This document shows positions 44,065 to 57,504 of a stretch of 64,000 nucleotides of DNA, piece by piece. This DNA comes from Flaccisagitta enflata. Its lineage: Eukaryota > Chaetognatha > Sagittoidea > Aphragmophora. The position numbers were made by a program, and so were the translations under genes. Positions within the stretch are counted from its first letter, which is position 1. Every line of letters starts with the position of its first letter. The notes beneath the pieces are model-generated. The model made no database searches. It was not told where the DNA came from and saw only the letters and a list, made by a program, of their open reading frames with translations. The stretch is taken from the NCBI GenBank assembly GCA_965153355.1, contig OZ231128.1, forward strand, positions 1-64,000. Reading direction: 5' to 3'.

Positions 44065-44320
44065 CGATCGCGTTTTGAAAGGGCCACTCGGTCACTCGCT
44101 ACATTCATTCGCTCCCACCGCTCACTCCGCTCTTTGCTCCGCAGCGCTCCGCTTCGCTACGCTCGCTTTGCTCACTCGCTCTGTTCACGGGCTCGCTCAC
44201 TCACTTCGCTCACTCCCTCGTGGGACAGTTGAAATCCTTGAATATGTGTTAACGCTGTTATCGCGTTTCACGGGAACAAAGGCGTTTTTGGCGCTCACTA
44301 GAAACACGCCCAAAGAAAGA
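44065..44320 (+). repeat. Family C interspersed repeat
   Basis: GCGTTTTGAAAGGGCCACTC, a CGCTCACTCCGCTC tract, CCTCGTGGGACAGTTGAAAT, and GGGAACAAAGGCGTTTTTGG at the right. Confidence 0.72.
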
Positions 44321-44397
44321 AAGAGGAGACCCTGGGATTGACGCGGGCAAAGCTGTGAAAGAAGAGGGAAATCACTCACAGAGTGGCCACGGAGAAG

Positions 44398-44620
44398 GAA
44401 AAAAAAAGAACAAGAATGAGGATGAAGTGATGGCAAGGAGGAGAAGGAGAAAAAAAAGAACAAGAATGAGGATGAAGTGATGGCGAGGAGGAGGAGGGAA
44501 AAAAAAAAGAACAAGAATGAGGATGAAGTGATGGCGAGGAGGAGGAGGGGAAAAAAAAAGAACAAGAATGAGGATGAAGTGATGGCGAGGAGGAGGAGGA
44601 GGGAAAAAAATAGGAGGAAA
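44398..44620 (+). repeat. 50-51 bp tandem repeat, 4 copies
   Basis: The unit has an A run, GAACAAGAATGAGGATGAAG and TGATGGCGAGGAGGAGGAGG. Confidence 0.85.
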
Positions 44621-44799
44621 GCAAAGAAAAAAAAGAAAAGAGGATTGCATAGTAAGTAAACCAAACTATCCCACATTCATGGAGTTACAGCGGTGCTTGC
44701 GAAATGGATGAATGCACAGCTTTTAAAAATAGATGAAGGCGCGGAGGGACACATAAAGCCATATAGAAATTCACTCTCCAGTGTAACTTTACTTTTAAA

Positions 44800-45085
44800 C
44801 AAGCCCGATAAGCAACAATGCATCCTGACTGCGGTACTGTGTGTACTGAATCTTGCGCTGAACATGTGTGACAGATGGACAGACATAGACAGACAGATTT
44901 TGAATTGGACCATCAAACGAACATCTCAAAATTCCTTAGGGATCATTTTGCACAAGCGTGATGGATGGACATGCAGACAAATGGATGGACGGAAGGATGG
45001 ATGGACAGATGGACGGATGGACAGTTGGTCCGACAGACCGAGAAACAGACCCACTTATCGAAATGCGAGGACGCATCTAGACAGG
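44800..45085 (+). repeat. Family T interspersed repeat
   Basis: AACAATGCATCCTGACTGCG, GAACATGTGTGACAGATGGA, TTTTGCACAAGCGTGATGGA, a GATGGACGGATGG tract and GACCCACTTATCG with GACGCATCTAGAC at the end. Confidence 0.5.
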
Positions 45086-45257
45086 AGAAAGAAAGTTGTG
45101 CTAAAAATAGAAATTAAGTTTGCAGATGCCTCCAGAGAAAAAGCGTTTATTATAAGCAGAGCCAAAGGCACAATAATATTGAAAGGGGCATCACCGAAGA
45201 CAATATCGACAAAGGCAATGACAATAACAGCAACAAAGACGACAACAAAGAACAACG

Positions 45258-45922
<665 letters not shown>

Positions 45923-46041
45923 CCTCCATTCCAACAAAACAGCACATGTATAAGACGTGTTCCCGGCCTTGCTTTTGCATTTGATTTTTTGATCATTTAC
46001 AGTTTGTAAATATTTGTACCATGATGAAAAGAAGTTGAAAT

Positions 46042-46267
46042 AAAGCCAGATACACGGCTACCCCAGTCTCGTGCGGGTGGACAGGGGCTGTATTTAAGGT
46101 CACTTGATCATTTGGGCAGGAGCAGTGAGGCCATAGACCGCAAAAACCCCAAAAAAGTAAAGTGTGACAGATCGACGGAAGGATGGACCAACGGACAGAT
46201 GGACAGATGGACGGAACGACGGACCAACAAAGCGGGGTGTAGAGTCGCGTAGCGCGCGACTAAGAAT
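46042..46267 (-). repeat. Family S interspersed repeat
   Basis: AAGCCAGATACACGGCTACC, CGTGCGGGTGGACAGG, a GACGGAAGGATGGACC tract and GTCGCGTAGCGCGCGACTA. Confidence 0.75.
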
Positions 46268-46736
46268 CAATCAACATCTGCAAAAAATATTGATCATTTG
46301 GGAAAACCTTATCATCTCAATCAAAAAAACGCCGTATACACTCCTCCCAGTCGCGGACGGGTGGGCAGTAGCTGAAAACAAAAATGTGACGTGTCGTGAC
46401 CAATCGACCAACATGGCAAGTTCTAAAGTCGCGTGTCCGCAAATAACAAATCAGTATAGAATAGTATTGATTAACTAGGTTGAGTTAAAAATATTCTTTA
46501 AATTTGTTGTAGAAGATATCCCTAGCCACAAAATGTAAGATAAAAACTACTGCATTTTATATATCCATAAACCGCTAACTCTTATTTAGAATATAGAAAT
46601 GTAACATTAGTTCATGTTCCATGGAGCTCGCAAGATAAACACAGTGTTGAAAATGACTACCTTGACTCCATGCACGCCCAAGCTATGACAAGCACATGAA
46701 AACGTTCTAGTACAAAGAATTTTTGTTATTTATACC
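46268..46736. other. No gene seen
   Basis: Possible family S debris at 46345-46440 (CAGTCGCGGACGGGTGGGCA). Otherwise AT-rich. Confidence 0.4.
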
Positions 46737-46738
46737 TA

Positions 46739-47606
46739 CAGTTAAGCTTCACTAGAAGGCATCTGAAGGGACTGGTTGATTTCATGCCTTCTAGGCGGGG
46801 TGCCTTATAGCCGAGCATGTATGTTTCTGCACCACATTGAATACATAAGGTTCATATATGCTTTACTTACTCTATCTATTGGTTTGGCACACGATCAAAT
46901 AGGGTTAGATGGTTGGTTAGATAAGGTAGAATAAGGTTGGAGGATTGGTCAGAGAAAAAAAGAGGATTGTCATTGTTATACTACACAGATTGGTTGTGAT
47001 GTCACTTTCGTTTTGAAACTAGCATGGCACCAACTTTTTTAGACGTGTTACTTTGAAGGCATAAATTGGTTGAAAATGTCATTTACACACCAGCATGGCA
47101 TCATCGATCTTTTGTTGGCATGGATTCATTGGCTAATCGACTTTTCACTCATCTTCTTCATCATCTCCCTCCTCTCCCCTCCTTTTCACTTGGTCTCCTG
47201 TTTCTTTCACTTCCTCTTAATTATAATCATCGGTCCTCCTCTTCATCATTGGTAAACCTCTTCACAGTCATTGGTAAACCTCTTCATCGTCATAGGTATT
47301 CCCCTTCATCAGCATCATTGCTTTCATCGGTATTTCTTTCCCCTCTTTTTCCTTCTCTTCCATCCTTTGTTTATCCACCTCCTCATCCTTAAAGACTTTT
47401 TCCTTGTCAGATGCCTACAAAGTGAGCAAAATATAAATCAAAAATCCCATTTTTTATGCGCTATTGTGAAATTTGCCTAATAGGGGAGTGCCTTATATGC
47501 GGGGCTTATCAACAAAGGAATAAAGAGAGAAAAGTTGGGACTTTCCAAATCATGCCTTGATGCGAGGGATGCCTTATTAGCGGGTGCCTTCTAGTGAAGC
47601 TAAACT
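46739..47606. mobile_element. TA-flanked inverted-repeat element, 868 bp
   Basis: CAGTTAAGCTTCACTAGAAG at the left pairs with CTTCTAGTGAAGCTAAACTG at the right, about 23 bp with one mismatch. TA lies outside both ends (46737-46738, 47607-47608). Inside, GATTTCATGCCTTCTAGGCG and GTGCCTTATAGCC have partners near the right end. The frames at 47066-47480 are T/C-rich and overlap in two frames; no transposase motif. The ends resemble pogo-like ends (CAGTT...). Confidence 0.75.
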
Positions 47607-47608
47607 GT

Positions 47609-48210
47609 ATTGTCATCTCGAAACATATTTTTTTTGGAAAAAAATTGTTCAATGAATTTCTTAGTTGTTAAAGCTTTAAACAAAAGGTTGTTGTGGCCTA
47701 ACTAGGCCGCGTTGAGTCAAGGCGAGCTACACTTAAAATCTCCTAACCATGACGAGTTCAAATCTGTTTTCCTTTCATCTCTACGACCACGCGCCTTGAC
47801 GCGATGAGCAAAAGAAACTGCATGTTACTTATATAGAAAATAAAAGAAGATCTCAGATATCTTCTATTTTCAGACGGAAAAGTGATCGTTGTTGGATAAA
47901 AACGTATTGTTATGCACCTATTTCTTAAATCCTATTATGTAATATATCAAAAGAAAGCTAAAACTATTCTCTTGCCGATTATGGTACAATATGTAAGTTT
48001 TGAATAAAAGTGTTAAATAGATTTACATTACTAGAAAATAAGAATGATCTAGTTTGAAGGCACTTAGCCCCTTTTAAGAAATCAGAATTTTTTGCAATAT
48101 AGTGTAAATATTTGAATCGGAAATAATGAGGGGGGGGGGGAGAAAATAGAGCTCACTGACCGATTCTAGCCCAGTAAAAGAAAAGAGGAGACAGAGGTGA
48201 AACAAGGTCA
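47609..48210. other. No gene seen apart from a tRNA-like stretch
   Basis: AT-rich, no open frame of note. Confidence 0.4.
47688..47775 (+). ncRNA. Weak tRNA-like sequence
   Basis: TGTGGCCTAACTAGG resembles a Leu/Ser-type A box, ACTTAAAATCT an anticodon arm, and GAGTTCAAATCT a B box. Acceptor pairing is not evident. It could be a SINE head or a relic. Confidence 0.25.
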
Positions 48211-48214
48211 TTAG

Positions 48215-48456
48215 ACCTAAGTCGCGTGCGTTGGCACTTTCAAACAGACAGACAGACAAACAATTTTTTTGCAAAAAGACATTTGAAATGGCTATTTACT
48301 CCACTAAATTTCTTTTCTACCAACCAGACGTAAAAAGCGGTTTAAAAAGCCTTTAAAACAGTTTTGTGACCAACCGACCAACGGACGGACGGACCGACGG
48401 ACGGATTGACGGACCGACCGAAAAGTGGCTTATAGAGTCGCGTAGCACGCGACTAA
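48215..48456 (-). repeat. Family S interspersed repeat, diverged
   Basis: TAAGTCGCGTGCGTTGGCAC at the left, a GACGGACGGACC tract, and GAGTCGCGTAGCACGCGACT at the right. Confidence 0.65.
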
Positions 48457-48587
48457 AAAAGAGAGAGGAAGGGAAATAAATTGTAAAGAAAATGAAAAAT
48501 TGGAATCATAAAAAACGAAGATCGACGAGAGAAAGGAAACACGAAAGCGATAAACCAGATCCAGTGAAGGTCGAGAAAGAGGAGAAA

Positions 48588-48810
48588 CAAGGCCGGATAC
48601 ACGGCTACCTTAGTCGCGTGCGGGTGGGCAGGGGCCATATTTGAGGTTAGTGGAGCATGTGGGCAGGAGCGGTTTAGCAAAAAAAAACAAAAACAGAAAC
48701 GCCGAAAAAGTAAGTGTGACACGCGGACCAACAAAGGACCGACTGACCAACGGACCGACGGACCGACCAACAAAGCGGGGTGTAGAGTCGCGTAGCACGC
48801 GACTAAAAAA
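48588..48810 (-). repeat. Family S interspersed repeat, full copy
   Basis: AACAAGGCCGGATACACGGC, TAGTCGCGTGCGGGTGGGCA, a GACCGACTGACCAACGG tract, and GAGTCGCGTAGCACGCGACT followed by AAAAAA. Confidence 0.8.
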
Positions 48811-48864
48811 GAGACAGGGAAAAAAAATCAACTGATTTGGAAAATGATGGAAGACGGAGATTTA

Positions 48865-49135
48865 GGACGTGTTTCTGCTAGCGACAAGAATCGTGATCAT
48901 TCATTTAAATCGCATTTACAGCGTGAAGACATTCAAGAATTTCAATCATCCCAAGAAGAGTGAGAAAAGTAAGCGAGCCCATGGACGGAGCAAAGAGATT
49001 GTAGCGAAGTGAAGCGCTGCAGAGTGAGTGGGCGGAGTGAGTGGAGTGAGCGGTGCGAGAGAACGAATGTAGCGAGCAACCGAGTGAGTAGCCTGGTAAA
49101 ACGCGGTTGTCTGTGACTAGAAAAACGCCATTAGG
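48865..49135 (-). repeat. Family C interspersed repeat
   Basis: GACGTGTTTCTGCTAGCGAC at the left edge, a GAGTGAGTGGGCGGAGTGAG tract and GTCTGTGACTAGAAAAACGC at the right. Confidence 0.65.
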
Positions 49136-50244
<1,109 letters not shown>

Positions 50245-50338
50245 GATATCATATCGGAATGTTCCCATGATAGCAATAAAGGTAGACTCAGAGTCTTGAT
50301 TTGGTGATATCTTTCTGAAGTAGATAGATTACGAGGCT

Positions 50339-50518
<180 letters not shown>

Positions 50519-50519
50519 A

Positions 50520-51092
50520 ACCGAGAGATAGAGAGACAGAGAGACAAAGACATATGAATAAGAAGGTGAGAGGACGGAAGACAGACGGACATTTGATACA
50601 GGGTGAACAACCTCAAGTGGGGGAAAGTAAAAGCTAATTATGCTTAAACGACTCAAGATATTTATAATTTGAAAGTTGCTCCTTGTAGAGAATTTGCTCC
50701 TCTTGCTTTGGTTGGTCAAAATAGAGGAATTGATACAGGTAAAAAGATATGACCAAAAATGAGAAGGTTTCTCTTCCACCTCAAAAAAATTGCTCATTGA
50801 TTCTCAATCTAACCCATGTTGCAGGGAAGAAAATGGTGTAACTATATCAAGTTGGATAAAAGAAAACCTACAAGGCATTTATGGTGCTTCAGTTAGAAAC
50901 CCATAATGCAATTATTGGTTCAATAATTGATGAAAGAATGACATAACGTCATTTACCGATTTCAAAGCACATAAGTCTGAAAGTTATTTTTTGAGCTTTT
51001 CTTAGTTCGGACAATTCAAAGATTTATATGTATCCTCTACAGGTATTTCGCCGCGTGCCAATATAGCGTTACAACACTTGTGTTGTTCAGTG
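50520..51092. other. No gene seen
   Basis: AT-rich, no supported frame. Confidence 0.4.
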
Positions 51093-51096
51093 TGTT

Positions 51097-51218
51097 GTTA
51101 CTGTTGGAATGCCTGCGTTACGTAACGACCTAAAAACGCCTTAGTGACACACTTAGAGGTTTCATAAAGTGTGTTTTTTGGCGTTACGAAACGCAGGCAT
51201 ACCAACAGTTACGTAACG
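51097..51218. repeat. Small palindromic element, about 120 bp
   Basis: GTTACTGTTGGAATGCCTGC pairs with GCAGGCATACCAACAGTTAC with one mismatch. The adjoining GTTACGTAACG and CGTTACGAAACG extend the stem. The loop holds AAAACGCC and GGCGTT, which pair too. The whole piece can fold into one hairpin. Confidence 0.65.
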
Positions 51219-51435
51219 TCTGTTAATTGGACTTATGAAACGGTCCTTGATGGAAGCTACATTTACATGCAGTCATTGCTAGATTTATCATTTGATTGAC
51301 AATAGAAACACGCCATCATATCATACACGCCAATTGTAGCTGTGTCAACAGACCATTTTTTTGCAGTGTCAACACCTCTACTTTTGGTTGTCTCAACACG
51401 CCTCTCTGTGGTCATCTTAAATTCTCTTGAGAATA

Positions 51436-51625
51436 GTGTCAACATGCCCATTTTTGTGAGTGTCAACACGCCCATTTTTGTTAGTGTCAACACACCCATT
51501 TTTGCAAGTGTCAACACACCCATTTTTTTTAGTGTCAACACGCCCATTTTTGTAAGTGTCAACACACCCATTTTTGTAAGTGTCAACACACCTATTTTTG
51601 TAAGTGTCAACACGCCCATTTTTCT
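51436..51625 (+). repeat. 24 bp tandem repeat, about 8 copies
   Basis: Unit GTGTCAACACGCCCATTTTT plus GTAA, alternating CACGCC and CACACC. Looser copies extend left to 51340. The frames on both strands (SVNTPIFV; GVLTLTKM) reflect the 24 bp period. Confidence 0.88.
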
Positions 51626-51861
51626 TCTTCTCCTCCACCCCCCCCCCTCCTCTCCGCTCGGACTCAAATTCTAGGCTTGAAGTCCATTGGTCCATTACCG
51701 TTTTTCAAAAATCCATCAATCACCGATTTGATCCCTCCCACACCACTCCCAATCATTTCTAGAAACATCCTCGTACTCTGTAAAAGGCTCTGTCTGTCCG
51801 TCCGTCCATCCACCTGTCAGTCCGTCTGTTGGTCAGTTAACCTTATTTGAAAATCAAAAGC

Positions 51862-51976
51862 AAAGGTCATCGGCCCCTTCAGGGCCGCTGCCATGTTCCC
51901 TAGTGCCTCCCTCAACTACGATCATAACCTACTGAAGCAGGGCACGGGTACTGCTGATCATCTAATGCTTTCGCGA

Positions 51977-51977
<1 letters not shown>
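51862..51977. repeat. Family F fragment
   Basis: AGGTCATCGGCCCCTTCAGG, GGCCGCTGCCATG and the outer block AGCAGGGCACGGGTACTGCT to GCTTTCGCGACTT. One arm only. Confidence 0.65.
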
Positions 51978-52047
<70 letters not shown>

Positions 52048-52155
52048 TTTTTCTTTCTTTCTTTCCTGCTTTCTTTCTTTCTTTCTCTCCTTTCTTTCTT
52101 TCCTTCTTTCCTTCTTTTTTTCTTTCATTCTTTCTTTCTTTCTTTCTTTCTTTTT
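51978..52155. repeat. (CTTT)n microsatellite
   Basis: About 44 CTTT units with C and T interruptions. Confidence 0.93.
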
Positions 52156-52337
52156 ATTAAAAAGAATAATTATTAATCTATTACATGTCACAAATAAAAC
52201 CACATTGACCGGAAACTTCTTAAAAGTGCGTTCATTGCTCATTTGGTCGCGTTCTTTGCAAGTCTACACCAGCTTTGTCCCTCTGTCGGTCGGTCGGTTT
52301 GTCAGCCGGTCGGTTGGTTGATTCTATTTTGGGCAGC

Positions 52338-52465
<128 letters not shown>

Positions 52466-52675
52466 TCGTCATCGTCATTGTCAGATGAAAAATTAGGTAT
52501 CTTTCCTCCAGCTCAAAAAGGGTGAAATCGATGAAAAAGCCGATGACAACCACATCGATGATGTTGGCATGAATGAAATTTATCAGGGGAAGAAATGACC
52601 GAGGCCATAAAACATGAGAATGAATAATAGGCAAGTTCTATTTTGGACGGTTCATTAATAACACTTGGTTTAATG

Positions 52676-52731
52676 ATGACGATGATGATGATGACGATGA
52701 CGATGACGATGACGATGATAATGATGATGAC

Positions 52732-52773
<42 letters not shown>

Positions 52774-52791
52774 GATGATGATGATGATGAA

Positions 52792-52824
<33 letters not shown>

Positions 52825-52925
52825 AATGATGATGATGAAGATGATGATGATGATGATGATGATAATGATGATGATGATGATGATGATAAGGATGATGATT
52901 ATAATAATGATGATGATGATGAGGA
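52676..52925. repeat. (GAT)n microsatellite
   Basis: About 80 GAT units with GAC, GAA and AAT variants. Met-rich and Ile-rich frames are artefacts. Confidence 0.95.
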
Positions 52926-52984
52926 TAGCAAGGTGTAGAGTAGCGTGTCTACGAATACGAAAGTGCATTTGCTACATAATTTGA

Positions 52985-53045
52985 CTTTTTGGGCATCGGT
53001 CTCAAAGGGGACGATGTCCTGTAGAACACAAGGGGACTTTTGTTC
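52985..53045. repeat. Family F arm fragment
   Basis: TCTCAAAGGGGACGATGTCC and TGTAGAACACAAGGGGACTT match the left arm of the 63112 copy. Confidence 0.55.
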
Positions 53046-53092
53046 GTTCATTTGTCAGTACATCCCTTCCCTTAAGACAACGAAAACAATGG

Positions 53093-53094
53093 AG

Positions 53095-53170
<76 letters not shown>

Positions 53171-53172
53171 CC
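53093..53172. repeat. (AAC)n microsatellite
   Basis: About 26 ACA units. Confidence 0.95.
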
Positions 53173-53493
53173 CGCAATATTGCTCAATCCGGGCTCTATC
53201 ATCGGTATTTTTTTAGGTTGCAAGGATGGAGAGCTATTGAATCCAAAGGCAAAAAAATGCTTGTATATGAAAACACAAGACTAAAGAGGTGGTGATGTAC
53301 AGTTAAATACCTTTCTAACGAAGCCCAAGGGCACCTGATATTTTTTCGTTATAAGCGAATTTCGCTGTAGCCATGGCGGAGCAATTGCTTTTATTTTGGT
53401 AGCTTAAACAACCATCAGAATTGTTTTGTTCATTAAAAACGACGACATAAAAGTAATGCAGCACAAAAGAGCAAATCATCACAATCACCCACA

Positions 53494-53810
<317 letters not shown>

Positions 53811-53907
53811 CTCTTCCTCCTCGAATTCTTTCTAGGATCACTTACTTTTTTTTCTTCTTTCTTTTCATCCTTCCTTACTCTCTCTTCCTTTCTTTCTGTC
53901 GTTCAGC

Positions 53908-53909
<2 letters not shown>

Positions 53910-53974
<65 letters not shown>

Positions 53975-54120
53975 CCTTCCTTCCTTCCTTCCTTTCTACC
54001 TTCCCTCCTTCCTTTCTACCTACCCTCCTCCCTTTCTTTCTTTCTTTTTTTCTTTCTTTCTTTCTTTCTTTCTTTCTCTCTTTCTTCTTCCTTTCTTTCT
54101 TTCTTTCTTTCTTGCTTTCT
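53910..54120. repeat. (CTTT)n/(CCTT)n microsatellite
   Basis: CTTT units with a CCTT-rich middle at 53970-54035. Confidence 0.93.
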
Positions 54121-54689
54121 TCCTTTTTCTTTCTCTCCGTGAAAAAAAAATGTGTTACATGTCACTCAGAAATACCATTTTCACTGGTAAAGACTTTGTT
54201 ACAGGCGATTTTTCGTTATTCAGAGTTCGTTTTAGGCGATTTCTTCTAACAAAGAATCTAAAGAGAGAATGATGGGACTTTCAAACATATTCGTTATAGG
54301 CGGAATTTCGTAAGAAGCGTGTTCGTTAGAATGATTTTCTTCTGTAGTTGACTTAGCTTTTTTTGTTTCAGAGCAAAATTCATATTACCTTTTGGGAAAA
54401 TACTTGAGAAGCAAAGACAAGGAGACAGATCAAAGAAAGAAGAGGAAGAAAAAGAGACAAAGAAAAAAAAAAGAAAAAAAAGAAAGAGAAAGAAAAAAAA
54501 AAGATGACGATATTCAGTCAATAAAGTTATTTCTTCTTTGAAAATTATAAAGGACGATTGAATGAATGAATAACAATTTGTAATGGTCAATCAAATCACA
54601 ACAAATGAGGAGATCAAAAGGATGCTCGGAAGACATGAAATACCCCCTGTTAAAAGATGAGACAGAGTAAAGGAAGAATAATAGTCGAA

Positions 54690-55312
54690 AAAGCGTTAGA
54701 TGGTCAGCGGTACCCATGCCCTGCTTAAGTAGGTTGTGGTTGAAGTTGAGGTGGTTCCAGTTGGTTGGTGGGTGTTTTTTCCAAATCGGGGGTGGATTTG
54801 ATGCTCGGTGATGGTGATTTAGGTGGGTAGGGTGGTTTGAGTTGGTTGGTGGGTGTTTTTTCCAAGTCGGGGGTGGAATTGATGCTCGGTGGGGCAGTGG
54901 CCCCGAAGGGGTCTACGACCTACGCTTTCACACATATGGGGGATTTTCTCCTGCTTCTTCTTCTTCTCCTCCTCCTCCGCACCTCTCATCCGCCAAACCT
55001 CCAGGCCAATATCTCAGCCTCGAGGCCCATATCTGTGCCTCGAGGCTCAAATCCCAGTGTTGAGGCCCAAATCCCTTGAGACTAGGATTTAGGCCTTGGG
55101 GTTGGGATTTGGGCCTTGAGGTTGGGATTTGGGCCTCAAGACAGGGATTTGGGCCTCGAGGCTGGGATATGGGCCTCAAGGCTGAGATATGGGCCTGGAG
55201 GTATGGGGAGGGGGGTACAAAGGAGGAGGAGGAGGAGAAGAAGAAGGAGGAGAAAATCCCCCACATGTGTGAAAGCATAGGTCATCGACCCATTCGGGGC
55301 CGCTGCCCAAAA
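54690..55312. repeat. Family F foldback repeat, full copy
   Basis: The outer block AAAGCGTTAGATGGTCAGCG and CATGCCCTGCTTAAGTAGG, arms CCCCGAAGGGGTCTACGACC and GGTCATCGACCCATTCGGGG with flanking CTTTCACACATATGGGG and a CTTCTTC run. The core has about 12 GGCCTCGAGGCCCAAATC-type units, inverted about its centre near 55080. A segment including GTTGGTGGGTGTTTTTTCCA is duplicated at 54757-54890. Confidence 0.8.
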
Positions 55313-55448
55313 ATGAAGAAAAGAAAATGAAGAGGAGAAAAATGAAATGGTATTTATTGGAAGGACCAAAAGGACGATATGGATGGGGTCACCATCCCTA
55401 CACTCTACTCTCATAATTGAGACTCACGTTTTGCACATCAGAGAAAGA

Positions 55449-55747
55449 ACAAGGCCGGATACACGGCTACCCTAGTCGCATGCAGGTGGGCAGGAGCAGT
55501 GCTGGAGAGGGTCACTAGGGCATCTGGGCAGAATCCGCATGCTCAAAAAGCTTAAAAACGCCAAAAAAAGTAAAGAGGGGACCAACCAACCGACCAACCG
55601 ACCAACCAACCAACTGACCAACCAACCAACCAACTGACCAACCAACCAACCAACCAACCGACCAACCGACCAACCGACCAACCGACCAACCGACCATCCA
55701 ACCAACCGACATAGCGGGGTGTAGAGTCGCGTAGCACGCGACTAAAA
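55449..55747 (-). repeat. Family S interspersed repeat with expanded tetranucleotide tract
   Basis: AACAAGGCCGGATACACGGC, GTCGCATGCAGGTGGGCAGG, then about 130 bp of CCAA and GACC units, then GAGTCGCGTAGCACGCGACT. The ~300 bp length comes from the tract. Confidence 0.8.
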
Positions 55748-55749
55748 AG

Positions 55750-56655
55750 AAGATCAAGAACAAGAACAAGAACAAGAAGAACAAGAAGAAGAAGCAGAGT
55801 TAGAAGAAGGAAAAGAAAAAGAAGAGGGAAATGTATGATGATTACATGTCTCACAAAATTAGGCGGAAAGAGATGAAAACTTGTTGTAAAAAGCGTTATA
55901 AATGTTGATACAATTAATTCAAGCGATGGTTGCTGGTTGTGTTCATTTTATCAACATGATGCAAATAATGCCCCCAAAAAATCAAACGGCTATCTCCTTA
56001 TGATAGAGTCTGAAACATGTCAAACTGGGATGATTTCAGCTGTCTGTTTCAATGGGTTGACCATGGTCGTTTTTGGCCATCTTAGGCTCAAATGATGTAG
56101 AATTTTATTTTCTATAACTACATAGAAATAAAGCTGACATTAAGACAGTTTGGATCATGTTAAATTTGTATAAAAAAGCGCTTTTTCGAATATATCTAAC
56201 AAGCGATAAACGCAAGGGGAAAAGTAGACTCCAGGTGTGCAGAAAGGATGGGCGCTATGTTTGTTTATTTTTAATTCCGACCAAAAAAAAGTGTTAACAA
56301 TGCCTTTTATGGCTGTAAAACGATCAATAATTGCCAGTAGAACAATATTGTATATTTTTTTTCGGTAAAAACATCAGTATCAATACACCACAAAAAAACG
56401 AAGTTTTTTAAGGACCGTTGTGCCTAAGTTCTTGAGAGGCGGGGATTTGCCCGCGGTCAGCCTTATGCACCGTGACATGAGGTTTTCAGATCTGTTTTCA
56501 GATCTTTTCTAATGTAACCCGCGGCAACCCGGCGGGTCATTAAGTGGGAGGTGGTAGAGCAGTTAGAATGATGATTTAAAAGATCATGTGCAGAGCAGGA
56601 GCGTTAGAGCGTAGCATTAGACACTTGCAACGAATTTGTCACATCCAACGTCTTC
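55750..56655. other. No gene seen
   Basis: A GAAGAACAAG-rich start, then AT-rich unique-looking sequence. Confidence 0.4.
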
Positions 56656-56656
56656 A

Positions 56657-56805
56657 GTGGCGGACTCGCGAATCTACACCTTGCCGTGTTGGTCCATCAG
56701 TCCATCCATCAACTGTCCGTCCCTCTATAACTTTACATTACAGACTATTTTTACATTACTGCCCAACCATTCGCGATGGAGGTGCTGTGAATCCGGCCTT
56801 GTTAA
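56657..56805 (+). repeat. Family S-related repeat, GCGGAC subtype
   Basis: AGTGGCGGACTCGCGAATCT, ACACCTTGCCGTGTTGGTCC, CTGCCCAACCATTCGCGATG and GTGAATCCGGCCTTGTT. Shares ACACCTTGCTGTGTTGGTC with 61248-61392. Confidence 0.65.
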
Positions 56806-56929
56806 TTGCTAACAATGATCATCATTGCGCGGGGCCTTAGGCAGGGGCAGCGCTTATCTCCCACCTTGGCCTTTAAATGTATTGACGAAAGGAAGGGGCA
56901 GATTTCAGTCTTTAGAAAGCTGATTTTAT

Positions 56930-57362
56930 GTCTCTTAGAAATGGATTGATATGAGGCTTTCTGGCCTGGTTGAACTGACATAGGGATATATGGACGGAAG
57001 AGGAAAAAGATCTACAGGCAGAGTTTTGCCCGTGTTCTACAGATAGTGTTGCCCAAAGAATGGAGGAGAGAAAAAGAAAAGCCAGACAAAAAAAAAATAA
57101 CAAAAACAAAAAAACAAAACAAAGACTTTGGCGATAGACATGTCAGAGTTATGGAAGGATAGAGTGAAAGGCGAACAGACAGATAGAACGACCCCAAAGC
57201 ATACTAAAGAGTGTTTGATGTGATACGTAACATAGCCAGGGCTGAAAAGTGCCAAAAAAATCGATTTTTAAGGAAGCGTGACGGACATACGGACCAACGG
57301 AGGGACAAACCAACAAACAGACCCTCTTATAAAGATGCATTTCTGACGGACGCATCTAAAAA
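56930..57362 (+). repeat. Family T interspersed repeat, diverged
   Basis: Ends AAGCGTGACGGACATACGGA, CAGACCCTCTTATAAAGATG and GACGGACGCATCTAAAAAC, as in 6230-6308. The left part is poorly conserved. Confidence 0.5.
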
Positions 57363-57363
57363 C

Positions 57364-57500
57364 AGAAAAAGAATGAGAAGAGGAAACAAAGGAAGAAAGG
57401 GATTAAGGAAGGAAAGAAAGAAAAGAAGGGAAAAAATGAAAAGAGAAGAGAAGAAAGAGAAGAAAGAGAAGAAAAAAAGAAAGTAAGAGAGCAAGAAAGA
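57364..57500. repeat. A/G-rich low-complexity tract
   Basis: AAAGAAGGGAAAAAATG and GAGAAGAAAGAGAAG runs. K/R/E and F/S/L frames here are artefacts. Confidence 0.7.
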
Positions 57501-57504
57501 AAAT

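Noticed and set aside
47066-47480. Possible transposase fragment inside the 46739-47606 element
   Set aside because: Three overlapping T/C-rich frames with no DDE motif, helix-turn-helix or conserved block.
51263-51674. Repeat protein (SVNTPIFV or GVLTLTKM)
   Set aside because: A 24 bp tandem repeat keeps both strands open; no start context, no domain.
56540-56620. Possible tRNA (GGTGGTAGAGCAGTTAGAAT)
   Set aside because: An A-box-like string is present but there is no B box or acceptor pairing at the right distance.
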